A stretch of DNA of 64,000 nt from Chitinivorax sp. B (lineage in GTDB: Bacteria; Pseudomonadota; Gammaproteobacteria; Burkholderiales; SCOH01), in the NCBI RefSeq assembly GCF_005503445.1, contig NZ_SCOH01000001.1, positions 62,001 to 126,000 on the forward strand. Reading direction: 5' to 3'. A model generated the notes under the pieces. It was given only the letters and a program-made list of their open reading frames with translations. It searched no databases and was not told the DNA's origin. Shown piece after piece: positions 9,783 through 19,952 of the stretch. The position numbers and the translations under genes were made by a program. Each line of letters starts with the position of its first letter. The first letter of the stretch is position 1.

Positions 9783-10832
9783 ATGCTTGAGATGCTAACA
9801 AGTGTGGTAGGGGAAGCGGCGGGCGTTACGATTTGGACCTTGATCAAAATCGTTGCCATCGTGTTACCTTTGTTGGGTGCAGTAGCTTATCTTACGTTGG
9901 CCGAACGTAAGGTTATCGGTTATATCCAAATTCGTATTGGCCCGAACCGGGTAGGCCCTGTTGGTTTGCTACAGCCAATTGCGGATGCGGTAAAAGCGAT
10001 TTTCAAGGAAATCGTCGTACCAGCTCAATCTAACAAATCTCTGTTTTGGCTAGCCCCAGTTTTGGCCATTGCCCCTGCATTGGTGTGTTGGGCAGTTATT
10101 CCGTTCACAGATTACGCTGTATTGGCAAATATTGATGCAAGCCTGCTGTTCATCATGGCCATTTCGTCAATGGGTGTGTATGGAATTATTCTGGCTGGTT
10201 GGGCATCAAACTCGAAATATGCCTTCTTGGGTGCGATGCGTTCCGCTGCCCAGATGGTGTCATACGAAGTATCGATGGGCTTTGCGCTGGTTGGCGTATT
10301 AATGGTTTCCTCTAGTCTGAATTTCATTAAGATCGTTGAAGCGCAATCCCATGGGATGTTGGGTGGTAGCCTTTTCAGCTGGAACTGGTTGCCTTTGTTT
10401 CCGATGTTCCTTGTTTATCTGATATCAGGTGTGGCCGAAACAAATCGGGCACCTTTTGATATTGCGGAAGGTGAATCGGAAATCGTTGCAGGTTTTCACG
10501 TCGAATATTCAGGTATGCCATTTGCAGTATTCTTCTTGGCTGAATACGCCAACATGATTCTCGTGTCGACACTGACTGCCTTGATGTTCTTGGGTGGTTG
10601 GTTGTCCCCCTTCCCGAAGAGTTGGCCTGTTCTTGGGGCATCGAGTTTCCTGTGGTTGGCATTCAAAGTTTCGTTCTTGCTTTTCTGCTTCTTATGGTTC
10701 CGGGCAACATTCCCCCGTTATCGTTATGACCAGATTATGCGCCTGGGTTGGAAGGTCTTCTTGCCTGTGACCATGGTATGGGTTGCCGTTGTCGGAGTTT
10801 GGATCATGAGTCCGCTCTCCTTGTGGAGTTAG
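9783..10832 (+). CDS. nuoH: NADH-quinone oxidoreductase subunit H
   Basis: Membrane subunit forming the quinone entry channel and the first link to proton translocation. 349 residues and about eight helices. Characteristic loops are '[20 protein letters not shown]' and '[20 protein letters not shown]', the latter rich in the acidic residues implicated in coupling. The ATG at 9783 is one base after the nuoG stop and gives the usual length; the in-frame ATG at 9678 is inside nuoG. Confidence 0.97.
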   Translation: MLEMLTSVVGEAAGVTIWTLIKIVAIVLPLLGAVAYLTLAERKVIGYIQIRIGPNRVGPVGLLQPIADAVKAIFKEIVVPAQSNKSLFWLAPVLAIAPALVCWAVIPFTDYAVLANIDASLLFIMAISSMGVYGIILAGWASNSKYAFLGAMRSAAQMVSYEVSMGFALVGVLMVSSSLNFIKIVEAQSHGMLGGSLFSWNWLPLFPMFLVYLISGVAETNRAPFDIAEGESEIVAGFHVEYSGMPFAVFFLAEYANMILVSTLTALMFLGGWLSPFPKSWPVLGASSFLWLAFKVSFLLFCFLWFRATFPRYRYDQIMRLGWKVFLPVTMVWVAVVGVWIMSPLSLWS

Positions 10833-10846
10833 TAGGTAGACACCGA

Positions 10847-11335
10847 ATGAATAAGTTGACCAGTTTCTTCAAAACATTTTTGCTGTATGAGCTGGTGAAG
10901 GGTCTGATGCTGACGGGCCGCCACCTCTTTGAACGCAAGATCACCGTTCAGTTTCCTGAGGAGAAGACACCATTAAGTCCACGTTTCCGTGGCTTGCATG
11001 CATTACGTCGCTATCCAAATGGTGAGGAGCGTTGTATTGCATGTAAGTTGTGTGAGGCTGTGTGCCCTGCGATGGCGATCACTATCGAATCAGAGCAACG
11101 GGATGATGGCACACGACGCACAACACGCTATGACATCGATCTGACAAAGTGCATTTTCTGTGGCTTTTGTGAAGAATCCTGTCCCGTTGATTCGATTGTT
11201 GAAACACACATTTTCGAATATCACGGTGAAAAGCGTGGTGATTTGTTGTACACCAAGCCGATGTTGTTGGCTGTAGGCGACAAATACGAGGCTGAAATCG
11301 CGCAAGCGCGTGAAGCCGATGCGAAATATCGTTAA
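10847..11335 (+). CDS. nuoI: NADH-quinone oxidoreductase subunit I
   Basis: Ferredoxin-like subunit holding 4Fe-4S clusters N6a and N6b next to N2. 162 residues with two complete motifs, '[12 protein letters not shown]' and '[12 protein letters not shown]', spaced as in the family. An N-terminal amphipathic stretch ([20 protein letters not shown]) anchors it to the membrane arm. The ATG at 10847 follows the nuoH stop by 14 bases. Confidence 0.97.
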   Translation: MNKLTSFFKTFLLYELVKGLMLTGRHLFERKITVQFPEEKTPLSPRFRGLHALRRYPNGEERCIACKLCEAVCPAMAITIESEQRDDGTRRTTRYDIDLTKCIFCGFCEESCPVDSIVETHIFEYHGEKRGDLLYTKPMLLAVGDKYEAEIAQAREADAKYR

Positions 11336-11380
11336 AACGCCCCATCATGGGTTTAGTGTCATAACAACAAGGTCTGGGTC

Positions 11381-12019
11381 ATGACTTTTCAGACGCTCGT
11401 ATTTTATTTTCTGGCGGCCATACTGGTTTTCTCGGCCGGTCGTGTCATTACGGCAAAAAATCCGGTACATGCGGCTTTATTTCTTGTGCTGGCATTTTTT
11501 AATGGTGCCGCGTTGTGGCTGTTGATACAGGCTGAGTTCCTCGGAATTACGCTGGTACTGGTTTACGTTGGTGCGGTAATGGTGTTGTTCTTGTTCGTGG
11601 TGATGATGCTTGACATCAATTTCGAGAAGTTACGTGGTGGCTTCTGGAAAAACTTGCCGCTTGCGGGCCTTGTAGCTGGTTTGATGGTTGTTGAAATGGT
11701 TGCAGTATTCAAGAGCCCTGTGAGTGGTTTGAGTACTGTTGCGCCTATACAGCCGCAGGCAGCTGATGTTAGCAACACTAAAATCATCGGCTTGACTTTA
11801 TACCAGCAGTTTATTTATCCGTTTGAAATTGCGGCTATTATTTTGCTGGTCGCCATTGTGGCAGCAATTGCGCTGACTTTACGTGGCCGCAAAGATGCAA
11901 AAGCACAAAATCCAGGTGAACAGGCAAAAGTTAAGAGTTCTGATCGCGTTCGGGTAATTAAAATGGCTCCAGTCATCGAACAGCCTGCTGTTACCGATGA
12001 ACAGAAAGCTGCCGAATAA
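11381..12019 (+). CDS. nuoJ: NADH-quinone oxidoreductase subunit J
   Basis: Membrane subunit with five helices; the third carries the glycine region '[18 protein letters not shown]' where a pi-bulge forms in solved complexes. 212 residues, with a variable charged C-terminal tail (about residues 170-212) typical of betaproteobacterial NuoJ. Confidence 0.95.
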   Translation: MTFQTLVFYFLAAILVFSAGRVITAKNPVHAALFLVLAFFNGAALWLLIQAEFLGITLVLVYVGAVMVLFLFVVMMLDINFEKLRGGFWKNLPLAGLVAGLMVVEMVAVFKSPVSGLSTVAPIQPQAADVSNTKIIGLTLYQQFIYPFEIAAIILLVAIVAAIALTLRGRKDAKAQNPGEQAKVKSSDRVRVIKMAPVIEQPAVTDEQKAAE

Positions 12020-12054
12020 CGGCAACAAGGCCAATTAATCAGGGATTCAATAAC

Positions 12055-12360
12055 GTGTTAACGCTGACTCACTATCTTGTCCTTGGCGCTATTTTGTTCG
12101 CAATCAGTATCTTGGGCATTTTCCTGAATCGAAAAAATATCATTGTATTACTAATGGCAATTGAGCTGATGCTGCTTGCCGTCAATATGAACTTCGTTGC
12201 TTTTGCGAGGTTCATGGGTGATACCGCAGGTGAGATTTTCGTGTTCTTCATTTTGACTGTTGCTGCAGCCGAGGCTGCGATCGGTTTGGCGATATTGGTT
12301 GTGCTGTTCCGCAACCTGAGCACAATTAATGTTGAAGATATCGATAAGCTGAAGGGCTGA
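12055..12360 (+). CDS. nuoK: NADH-quinone oxidoreductase subunit K
   Basis: Small antiporter-like membrane subunit, 101 residues and three helices, with the two conserved membrane glutamates in '[12 protein letters not shown]' and '[13 protein letters not shown]'. It begins with GTG at 12055, which gives the expected N-terminus ([14 protein letters not shown]); no ATG nearby fits. Confidence 0.96.
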   Translation: MLTLTHYLVLGAILFAISILGIFLNRKNIIVLLMAIELMLLAVNMNFVAFARFMGDTAGEIFVFFILTVAAAEAAIGLAILVVLFRNLSTINVEDIDKLKG

Positions 12361-12408
12361 TATTTTTATCTTTGGCCTCCTCTAATAAACAGAAAACGAC
12401 GCTTCATC

Positions 12409-14427
12409 ATGACTGATATGAAAACGCTCTACCTGATGATTCCGCTGGCGCCTTTGGCCGGTGCGATTCTGGCAGGCCTGTTTGGCCGTTTTATTGGCCG
12501 TGCGGGTGCGCATTGGGCGACCATTCTTGGCGTTGCTGCCGCGTTCGCCGGTTCTGCCTATACGCTGAATTATTTGCTGCAGGGGGGCCAGCCGTTCAAT
12601 GGGCAGGTTTATTCCTGGTTGACGATTAATGGCATTGACCTGTCAGTTGGTTTCCTCGTGGACAACCTGACTGCCATGATGATGTGCGTGGTCACATTTG
12701 TATCACTGATGGTCCATATCTACACCATTGGCTATATGCACGATGACCCTGGCTATCAGCGTTTCTTCAGCTATATCTCGCTGTTCACATTCTCGATGCT
12801 GATGCTGGTTATGTCGAACAACTTTGTGCAGTTGTTCTTTGGCTGGGAAGCTGTAGGTTTGGTGTCCTATTTGCTGATTGGTTTCTGGTTCAAACGGCCG
12901 ACAGCTATTTTCGCTAACCTGAAAGCATTTCTGGTAAACCGTGTTGGCGACTTTGGCTTTGTTTTAGGGATTGGTCTGGTGTTTGCCCATACTGGATCCA
13001 TGGACTATCAGACTGTGTTCCAAGCAGCACCGGCACTGGTTGGTAAAACTATCAATTTGATTGGCGACATTCAGTGGCCTTTGTTGGCTGTGACTTGTAT
13101 CTTACTGTTTGTCGGTGCGATGGGTAAATCGGCCCAATTCCCGTTGCATGTTTGGCTGCCAGATTCAATGGAAGGCCCGACCCCGATTTCAGCGCTGATT
13201 CACGCTGCAACCATGGTGACCGCAGGTATTTTCATGGTGGCGCGGATGTCGCCATTGTATGAATTGTCTGACGCTGCATTGTCGTTTATTACTGTAATTG
13301 GTGCGATTACCGCGCTCTTTATGGGTTTTCTAGGGATTATCCAGAACGACATCAAGCGTGTGGTGGCATATTCGACCTTGTCCCAATTGGGGTATATGAC
13401 GGTTGCACTTGGTGTGTCGGCGTATTCAGTCGCTGTCTTCCATTTGATGACTCACGCGTTCTTTAAGGCGCTGTTGTTCTTGGCGGCTGGTTCCGTAATC
13501 ATTGGTATGCACCATGATCAAGACATTCGGAATATGGGTGGTCTGCGCAAATACATGCCAATCACTTGGTTGACTTCTTTAGTTGGTTCGCTTGCACTGA
13601 TTGGTACGCCTTTCCTGTCGGGCTTCTATTCAAAAGATTCAATTATCGAAGCCGTGAAGGAATCGCACATTGCAGGTAGTGGTTTTGCTTACTTTGCGGT
13701 TGTTGCCGGTGTCTTCGTGACAGCCTTCTACTCGTTTCGGATGTATTTCTTGGTCTTCCATGGTGAAGAGCGATTTGGTAAGGCTGCCCATCACGATGAC
13801 GATCATCATGATGATGACCACCATCATGGCTTGGCTCCGGGTGAGAAGCCGCACGAAACGCCTTGGGTTGTTACGTTGCCATTGGTGTTGCTGGCGATCC
13901 CTTCGGTTCTGGTTGGCTTCTTTGCAATCGAACCGATGTTGTTTGGCGATTTCTTCAAAGGCGTGATCTTTGTTTCTGATCACCACCATGTAATGGCTGA
14001 ATTGAAGGAAGCTTTCCGCGGTGCCGGTGCGATGGGTGTACATGCATTGCAGACGTTGCCTTTCTGGCTAGCTGCTGCTGGGGTAGGTTCCTCCTGGTTC
14101 CTGTACATGAAGCGTCCTGATATTCCAGAGATGATCAAGAACAAGTGTGCATTGATCTATCGTGTGCTGGAAAACAAGTACTACATGGACGACTTGTACT
14201 TCAACGTATTTGCTAAAGGTAGTCGTCTGCTGGGTACTGGGCTTTGGAAGGTGGGCGATGTTGCGATTATCGATGGCTTGTTTGTAAACGGCTCTGCGAA
14301 AGTGGTTGGTTGGATTGCTACGCTGACACGTCGCTTGCAGTCTGGCTACATCTATCACTACGCTTTTGCGATGATCATTGGTGCATTGTTGTTGTTGCAC
14401 CTCGTCGTTAAAGGCCTGATTGGTTGA
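12409..14427 (+). CDS. nuoL: NADH-quinone oxidoreductase subunit L
   Basis: Distal proton-pumping subunit of complex I, 672 residues, with a long lateral helix at the C-terminus. The antiporter core shows 'FFGWEAVGLVSYLLIGFW' (TM5 Glu) and 'GKSAQFPLHVWLPDSMEGPT' (TM7 Lys region). An unusual His/Asp-rich loop (about residues 462-477, HHDDDHHDDDHHH) links core and C-terminal helices; such loops occur in betaproteobacterial NuoL. The ATG at 12409 is favoured; another is three codons later. Confidence 0.96.
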   Translation: MTDMKTLYLMIPLAPLAGAILAGLFGRFIGRAGAHWATILGVAAAFAGSAYTLNYLLQGGQPFNGQVYSWLTINGIDLSVGFLVDNLTAMMMCVVTFVSLMVHIYTIGYMHDDPGYQRFFSYISLFTFSMLMLVMSNNFVQLFFGWEAVGLVSYLLIGFWFKRPTAIFANLKAFLVNRVGDFGFVLGIGLVFAHTGSMDYQTVFQAAPALVGKTINLIGDIQWPLLAVTCILLFVGAMGKSAQFPLHVWLPDSMEGPTPISALIHAATMVTAGIFMVARMSPLYELSDAALSFITVIGAITALFMGFLGIIQNDIKRVVAYSTLSQLGYMTVALGVSAYSVAVFHLMTHAFFKALLFLAAGSVIIGMHHDQDIRNMGGLRKYMPITWLTSLVGSLALIGTPFLSGFYSKDSIIEAVKESHIAGSGFAYFAVVAGVFVTAFYSFRMYFLVFHGEERFGKAAHHDDDHHDDDHHHGLAPGEKPHETPWVVTLPLVLLAIPSVLVGFFAIEPMLFGDFFKGVIFVSDHHHVMAELKEAFRGAGAMGVHALQTLPFWLAAAGVGSSWFLYMKRPDIPEMIKNKCALIYRVLENKYYMDDLYFNVFAKGSRLLGTGLWKVGDVAIIDGLFVNGSAKVVGWIATLTRRLQSGYIYHYAFAMIIGALLLLHLVVKGLIG

Positions 14428-14468
14428 GAAATTCAATACACCTGCAGAGAAACGAGAATAGGTAAGTC

Positions 14469-15962
14469 ATGAGTGAACATTTGCTGAGTCTAGCCATCTG
14501 GACGCCCATTCTGGCTGGTGTGCTGGTGTTGGCGACAGGTAGTGATCGCAATGCCGGGCTGGCGCGTTGGATAGCGCTATTGGGGGCATTGGCTGGTTTT
14601 GTGGTGTCGTTGCCACTGTACACGGGATTTCAATCCTTGCATGGTGGTATGCAGTTTGAGGAATTGAAGCCTTGGATTGATCGATTCAACATCAATTATC
14701 ACTTGGGTGTTGATGGCATTTCCATGCTGTTTGTAGTGTTGAACAGCTTCACTACACTATTGGTAGTGGTCGCTGGCTGGGAAGTCATCGAACGCCGTGT
14801 AGCACAATATTTTGCTGCATTCCTGATCATGTCCGGGTTGATCAACGGCACATTTGCAGCGCTGGATGCAGTGCTGTTCTATGTGTTCTTTGAGGCCATG
14901 TTGATCCCGATGTACCTGGTGATCGGTGTGTGGGGGGGGCCGCGCCGTGTTTACGCTGCAGTTAAGTTCTTCTTGTACACCTTGCTGGGTTCGTTACTGA
15001 TGCTGGTAGCCTTTGTCTACCTGTATATTCAGTCAGGCCACAGCTTCAATATCATGGATTACCATGCGCTGCGCTTGCCGCTTGATGTCCAAAAGTGGCT
15101 GTTCTTTGCGTTCTTCATGTCGTTTGCCGTGAAGGTTCCAATGTGGCCAGTTCACACTTGGTTGCCGGACGCACACGTTGAGGCCCCTACAGGTGGTTCA
15201 ATGGTATTGGCTGCGATTACGCTGAAGATTGGTGCGTATGGCTTCCTGCGGTTCAGCCTACCGATTGCTCCTGATGCAGCACATGCTGTGTCCGGTATCA
15301 TGATCTTCTTGTCGTTGGTTGGTGTTGTCTATATTGGCTTGGTTGCGCTAATCCAGTCTGACATGAAGAAGCTGGTTGCATATTCGTCAATTTCGCACAT
15401 GGGCTTTGTGACTCTTGGCTTATTTATGTTTGCGGGCGGTTATCTGACGAACGAAGGTGTTGAAGGTGCCTTGATCCAAATGCTGTCGCATGGCTTTGTT
15501 TCTGCTGCCATGTTTGCTTGTATTGGTGTGATGTATGACCGCATGCATAGTCGCCAGATTGCTGACTATGGTGGTGTTGTAAATACTATGCCCAAGTTCG
15601 CAGCATTTATGATGTTATTTGCTATGGCAAATGCTGGTTTACCTGCAACGTCTGGCTTTGTGGGCGAGTTCTTGGTGATCATGGGTGCGGTTAAGACCAA
15701 TTTCTGGTATGCATTCCTGGCTTCAACCACACTGATCTTTGGTGCTGCTTATACCCTGTGGATGTATAAACGTGTCATTTTTGGTGATGTTGCGAACGAG
15801 CATGTCGCACAATTGAAAGATATCAATACTCGTGAGTTTGTCCTGCTAGGCATATTGGCAATCACCGTACTAGGCATGGGTCTGTATCCTGAAATGTTTA
15901 TTTCTAAGATGCACATGTCTGTGAATGACCTGATCGCACATGTCGCTCGTAGCAAAATCTAG
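14469..15962 (+). CDS. nuoM: NADH-quinone oxidoreductase subunit M
   Basis: Proton-pumping antiporter-like subunit, 497 residues and about 14 helices. The TM5 Glu region is 'VFFEAMLIPMYLVIGVWGG' and the TM7 Lys region 'SFAVKVPMWPVHTWLPDAHV'; both are key to proton transfer in this family. It follows nuoL with a 41-base gap. Confidence 0.96.
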   Translation: MSEHLLSLAIWTPILAGVLVLATGSDRNAGLARWIALLGALAGFVVSLPLYTGFQSLHGGMQFEELKPWIDRFNINYHLGVDGISMLFVVLNSFTTLLVVVAGWEVIERRVAQYFAAFLIMSGLINGTFAALDAVLFYVFFEAMLIPMYLVIGVWGGPRRVYAAVKFFLYTLLGSLLMLVAFVYLYIQSGHSFNIMDYHALRLPLDVQKWLFFAFFMSFAVKVPMWPVHTWLPDAHVEAPTGGSMVLAAITLKIGAYGFLRFSLPIAPDAAHAVSGIMIFLSLVGVVYIGLVALIQSDMKKLVAYSSISHMGFVTLGLFMFAGGYLTNEGVEGALIQMLSHGFVSAAMFACIGVMYDRMHSRQIADYGGVVNTMPKFAAFMMLFAMANAGLPATSGFVGEFLVIMGAVKTNFWYAFLASTTLIFGAAYTLWMYKRVIFGDVANEHVAQLKDINTREFVLLGILAITVLGMGLYPEMFISKMHMSVNDLIAHVARSKI

Positions 15963-15991
15963 AGACAGGCAAGTTTGAGGGAAGGCGCGTA

Positions 15992-17446
15992 ATGAATTTC
16001 GCTGGTATGAACTTGATCGCCGCAGCACCAGAAGTATTCCTGTTGTGTGCACTTGCCGTGATCTTGATGGTAGATGTGTTGGTCAAGGATGAATCGTCAC
16101 AGGTTGTGTTCGGTTTGTCGTTGCTGACGCTTTTGGGTTGTGCTTACTTCACAGTGAGCACCATGTCGCCTGATATTGGCTACGCCTTCAACAATATGTT
16201 CGTTGATGATGCCATGTCAGATTGGCTGAAGCTGGCAACCTATGTCAGTGTTGGCTCGATGTTTATCTATTCGCGTCATTATTTACAACAACGTGGTCTT
16301 TTTAAGGGTGAGTTTTTTTCTTTGTCCCTATTTGCAATGTTGGGGATGATGGTCATGATGTCCGCCAACAATCTGTTGGTGTTGTACCTCGGCCTGGAAC
16401 TGCTGTCGTTGAGCTTGTATGCCTTGGTTGCATTACAACGCGATTCTGCGATTAGCACTGAGGCAGCATTGAAGTTCTTCGTTCTGGGGGCTTTGGCGTC
16501 CGGTATGCTGCTGTATGGTATGTCCATGGTTTACGGTGCTACTGGTAGTTTGGATCTTCAGATTGTTGCAAGCAAGATTGCCAGTGGGGATGCTCGCCAA
16601 GGTTTGTTGGCTTTAGGGGTTGTCTTTATTGTTGCTGGCCTAGCATTTAAGCTCGGTGCCGTACCTTTCCATATGTGGGTACCTGACGTATATCAGGGTG
16701 CTCCTACTGCGATTACCATGTTCATCGGTTCTGCGCCAAAGTTGGCAGCATTTGTATTTGTTATTCGCCTACTGGTTATAGCGCTGAGCGGGTTGGTAAA
16801 AGATTGGCAGCCGATGTTGATGATATTGGCTGTTGCTTCATTGGCGGTTGGTAATTTAACTGCAATTGTGCAAACAAGTATCAAGCGGATGTTGGCTTAC
16901 TCAACCATTTCCCATATGGGTTTCCTGTTGTTGGGTATTCTTTCAGGAAACGTAACTGGTTACGCTGCCTCCATGTTCTACGCACTGGCTTATGTACTAA
17001 TGACGTTGGGTGCATTTGGTATCTTGTTGTTATTGTCTGGTAAGGATGACGATGCTGATAGTCTTGATACCTTTAAAGGTTTGGCTGACCGTAGCAAATG
17101 GTATGCCTTCCTGATGTTGTTGTTGATGGTATCAATGGCAGGTATTCCAGGTACAATCGGTTTTTGGGCCAAGTTACAGGTAATCCAGGCGGTTGTTGAC
17201 ATCAAGGCATATTGGTTGGCAATTGTTGCAGTCATGTTCTCATTGGTAGGTGCTTTCTATTATCTGCGCATCATCAAGTTGATGTTTTTTGATGCCGCGG
17301 AGAGAGATAATCCCTTGCAGGGAACGGGCGATTCACATGTATTGTTATCTTTCAATGGAGCATTGATTCTGATCCTCGGCATAATGCCCAACGGATTGAT
17401 GTCGATTTGCATTGAAGCAATCAAGCACAGTGTGAAACTGTCGTGA
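15992..17446 (+). CDS. nuoN: NADH-quinone oxidoreductase subunit N
   Basis: Third antiporter-like proton pump, 484 residues. 'LVLYLGLELLSLSLYALVAL' (TM5 Glu) and 'FKLGAVPFHMWVPDVYQGAP' (TM7 Lys) are conserved. It is the last nuo gene; its TGA overlaps the GTG start of the next gene by four bases (GTGA), suggesting translational coupling. Confidence 0.96.
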   Translation: MNFAGMNLIAAAPEVFLLCALAVILMVDVLVKDESSQVVFGLSLLTLLGCAYFTVSTMSPDIGYAFNNMFVDDAMSDWLKLATYVSVGSMFIYSRHYLQQRGLFKGEFFSLSLFAMLGMMVMMSANNLLVLYLGLELLSLSLYALVALQRDSAISTEAALKFFVLGALASGMLLYGMSMVYGATGSLDLQIVASKIASGDARQGLLALGVVFIVAGLAFKLGAVPFHMWVPDVYQGAPTAITMFIGSAPKLAAFVFVIRLLVIALSGLVKDWQPMLMILAVASLAVGNLTAIVQTSIKRMLAYSTISHMGFLLLGILSGNVTGYAASMFYALAYVLMTLGAFGILLLLSGKDDDADSLDTFKGLADRSKWYAFLMLLLMVSMAGIPGTIGFWAKLQVIQAVVDIKAYWLAIVAVMFSLVGAFYYLRIIKLMFFDAAERDNPLQGTGDSHVLLSFNGALILILGIMPNGLMSICIEAIKHSVKLS

Positions 17447-17742
17447 TTTATGGTGTGAGTACGATTCTATTGGCGGCCCTGATGGTCGCCAATTTACCTT
17501 TTATATCGAATCGTTTGTTTTTTGTATTTCAATGTAACGGGAAAAAAGGATTGCAGTGGCGATTGCTTGAGCTACTGATTCTATATTTTCTATTAGGTGC
17601 GGTATCAATATTGATTGAACGTCAGTTTGGCCCCGTACAAGCGCAAAAGTGGCAATTCTATGCTTCGACAGCAGCTGTCTTTATCGTGATGGCTGCGCCA
17701 GGATTTATATTTCGTTATTTGTGGCGAAAACCTGGCATATAG
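17443..17742 (+). CDS. DUF2818 family membrane protein
   Basis: A 99-residue protein of unknown function with three predicted membrane helices (about residues 2-21, 43-60 and 74-92) and the conserved-looking segment 'LELLILYFLLGAVSILIERQ'. It matches the DUF2818 type found directly after nuoN in many betaproteobacteria. The GTG start overlaps the nuoN stop, so it is translated with complex I; a role in complex I assembly or stability is inference from context only. Confidence 0.88.
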   Translation: MIYGVSTILLAALMVANLPFISNRLFFVFQCNGKKGLQWRLLELLILYFLLGAVSILIERQFGPVQAQKWQFYASTAAVFIVMAAPGFIFRYLWRKPGI

Positions 17743-17758
17743 AAAATAGCAATGAGTG

Positions 17759-17787
17759 TTGCGAAAGGGGAAAAGATTCCCTATAAT
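17759..17787 (+). promoter_or_regulatory. Promoter of tRNA-Val
   Basis: TTGCGA (17759-17764) and a perfect TATAAT (17782-17787) are separated by 17 bases and lie 12 bases before the tRNA. A strong sigma-70 promoter just after the DUF2818 stop, so tRNA-Val is not dependent on nuo transcription. Confidence 0.7.
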
Positions 17788-17799
17788 GCGTAGCTCTTT

Positions 17800-17876
17800 A
17801 GGCGCGTAGCTCAGCTGGTTAGAGCACCACCTTGACATGGTGGGGGTCGTTGGTTCGAGTCCAATCGCGCCTACCA
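17800..17876 (+). tRNA. tRNA-Val(GAC)
   Basis: A 77-base tRNA. The acceptor AGGCGCG/CGCGCCT is perfect with encoded ACCA. The anticodon stem CCACC/GGTGG encloses TTGACAT, giving anticodon GAC at 17834-17836. The T-loop TTCGAGT is normal. Confidence 0.97.
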
Positions 17877-17930
17877 CGACATAGAACAAGTTAGCATTCG
17901 TTGAATAGAAATGGCTATGTTAACTTGTAT

Positions 17931-17961
17931 AAAAAGTGCAGCCTAGCTGCACTTTTTTTTT
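17931..17961 (+). terminator. Terminator after tRNA-Val
   Basis: The stem AAAAAGTGCAG/CTGCACTTTTT with a 5-base loop runs into nine Ts. A classic intrinsic terminator; it ends 54 bases before thrS. Confidence 0.85.
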
Positions 17962-18015
17962 GTTCGCTGATTTATAGTACCCAATTTACCTGTAACGAGT
18001 TAGAAGGGCCAAACA

Positions 18016-19926
18016 ATGCCTATCGTAACGCTTCCTGATGGTTCGCAGCGTACCTTTGAAAATGCTGTTTCTGTTGCAGAGGTGGCTGCAAGTATTGGTG
18101 CGGGTTTGGCACGCGCTGCGTTGGCTGGAAAGGTCAATGGGCGATTGGTTGATACCTCTCACGTAATTGATCGTGATGTTGCGCTCGCAATTGTTACTGA
18201 TAAAGACGCAGATGGATTAGAGGTCATTCGCCATTCAACTGCACATTTGCTTGCTTATGCTGTGAAAGAATTGTTCCCTGAGGCTCAGGTGACTATTGGC
18301 CCGGTCATTGAAAACGGCTTTTATTATGATTTTGCTTACAAGCGTCCTTTCACACCAGAAGATTTGGTCGCAATCGAAAAGCGGATGAGCGAGTTGGCCA
18401 AGCGCGATATCCCGGTTACACGCGAAGTTTGGCAGCGTGATGACGCTGTTCGCTTTTTTGAAGAGCAAGGTGAACGCTATAAAGCAGAACTGATTGGAGC
18501 AATCCCTAGTGGCGAAGAAGTCTCCCTATATCGTGAAGGGGATTTTGTCGACTTATGTCGTGGTCCGCACGTGCCGTCAACTAGCAAGTTGAAAGTGTTC
18601 AAGTTGATGAAGGTGGCTGGTGCCTATTGGCGAGGTGACGCACGAAATGAAATGTTGCAACGTGTCTACGGTACTGCTTGGGCGAAGAAAGAGGATTTGG
18701 ATGCTTACCTGCACCAATTGGAAGAGGCAGAAAAGCGCGATCACCGGAAAATCGGAAAGCAGCAGGACTTGTTTCACTTGCAGGAAGAAGCACCTGGGAT
18801 GGTTTTCTGGCACCCTAAAGGCTGGACTATTTGGCAGACTGTCGAACAGTACCTGCGCAAGGTTCTGAAAGAGGCTGGCTATCAAGAGGTACGGACGCCG
18901 ATGGTAATGGACCGTGTGTTATGGGAGCGATCTGGACACTGGGAAAACTATCGTGAGAATATGTTTACGACAGAGTCGGAGAAGCGTGATTACGCAGTAA
19001 AGCCGATGAACTGTCCTGGTCACGTTCAGATTTTCAATCAAGGATTGAAGAGCTACCGTGATTTGCCAATGCGGATCGCGGAGTTTGGCGCTTGCCATCG
19101 AAATGAACCTTCCGGATCGTTGCATGGCATCATGCGGGTTCGTGGATTTACGCAAGATGATGCTCATATCTTCTGTACGGAAGAGCAGGTTCAAGAAGAG
19201 TCCATGCACTTTATTGAGCTGTTGCAGCGTGTGTACTTGGACTTTGGTTATGACCAGATTTTGGTGAAACTTTCTACTCGCCCGGAAAAACGAGCAGGCA
19301 CTGACGAAGTTTGGGACAAGGCGGAGGCTGCATTGGCAGATGCACTAAAAGCCAAGAGTTTGGCATTTGATCTTCAGCCTGGTGAAGGTGCATTTTATGG
19401 GCCCAAAATTGAATTCTCTTTGAAAGACTCGATTGGCCGAGTATGGCAATGTGGCACATTGCAGTTGGATTTTGTGCTACCAGAGAGGCTTGATGCTGAG
19501 TATATTGCCGAAGACAATGCACGTAAACGGCCGGTAATGTTGCATCGTGCAATCCTGGGTTCGATGGAGCGATTCTTGGGTATTTTGATTGAGAACTATG
19601 CCGGAAGCCTCCCGTTATGGCTGTCTCCAGTGCAAATGGTTGTTTTGAATATTTCCGAGACTCAGTCGGATTATGTCAAAGAAGTTACTCAAAGCCTTAG
19701 AAAAGCGGGCTTCCGTGCAATCTCGGACTTGAGAAACGAGAAAATAACCTATAAAATTCGCGAACATAGTTTGCAGCGTTTGCCTTATCAGCTGATTGTC
19801 GGCGATAAAGAGAAGGCTGCAGGATTGGTTGCCGTGCGTACCCGCCAAGGCGAAGACTTGGGGCAGATGACGGTAGAGGCCTTTATTGAGCGCCTTTGCC
19901 AAGAAATGCCGGGTAGCACGGTTTAG
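18016..19926 (+). CDS. thrS: Threonyl-tRNA synthetase
   Basis: Charges tRNA-Thr with threonine and edits mischarged serine. 636 residues in the standard order: N-terminal TGS domain ([19 protein letters not shown]), editing domain with the 'HSTAHLL' histidines, class II catalytic core and C-terminal anticodon-binding domain. Zinc ligands are seen in '[10 protein letters not shown]' and following histidines, and motif 2 in '[20 protein letters not shown]'. The ATG has AAGGG upstream. It starts the thrS-infC-rpmI-rplT cluster. In E. coli thrS is controlled by its own product binding the leader; here only 54 bases separate it from the terminator, so a similar leader is not obvious. Confidence 0.97.
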   Translation: MPIVTLPDGSQRTFENAVSVAEVAASIGAGLARAALAGKVNGRLVDTSHVIDRDVALAIVTDKDADGLEVIRHSTAHLLAYAVKELFPEAQVTIGPVIENGFYYDFAYKRPFTPEDLVAIEKRMSELAKRDIPVTREVWQRDDAVRFFEEQGERYKAELIGAIPSGEEVSLYREGDFVDLCRGPHVPSTSKLKVFKLMKVAGAYWRGDARNEMLQRVYGTAWAKKEDLDAYLHQLEEAEKRDHRKIGKQQDLFHLQEEAPGMVFWHPKGWTIWQTVEQYLRKVLKEAGYQEVRTPMVMDRVLWERSGHWENYRENMFTTESEKRDYAVKPMNCPGHVQIFNQGLKSYRDLPMRIAEFGACHRNEPSGSLHGIMRVRGFTQDDAHIFCTEEQVQEESMHFIELLQRVYLDFGYDQILVKLSTRPEKRAGTDEVWDKAEAALADALKAKSLAFDLQPGEGAFYGPKIEFSLKDSIGRVWQCGTLQLDFVLPERLDAEYIAEDNARKRPVMLHRAILGSMERFLGILIENYAGSLPLWLSPVQMVVLNISETQSDYVKEVTQSLRKAGFRAISDLRNEKITYKIREHSLQRLPYQLIVGDKEKAAGLVAVRTRQGEDLGQMTVEAFIERLCQEMPGSTV

Positions 19927-19952
19927 TTTTTATACGACTTGGAGACACTGCT

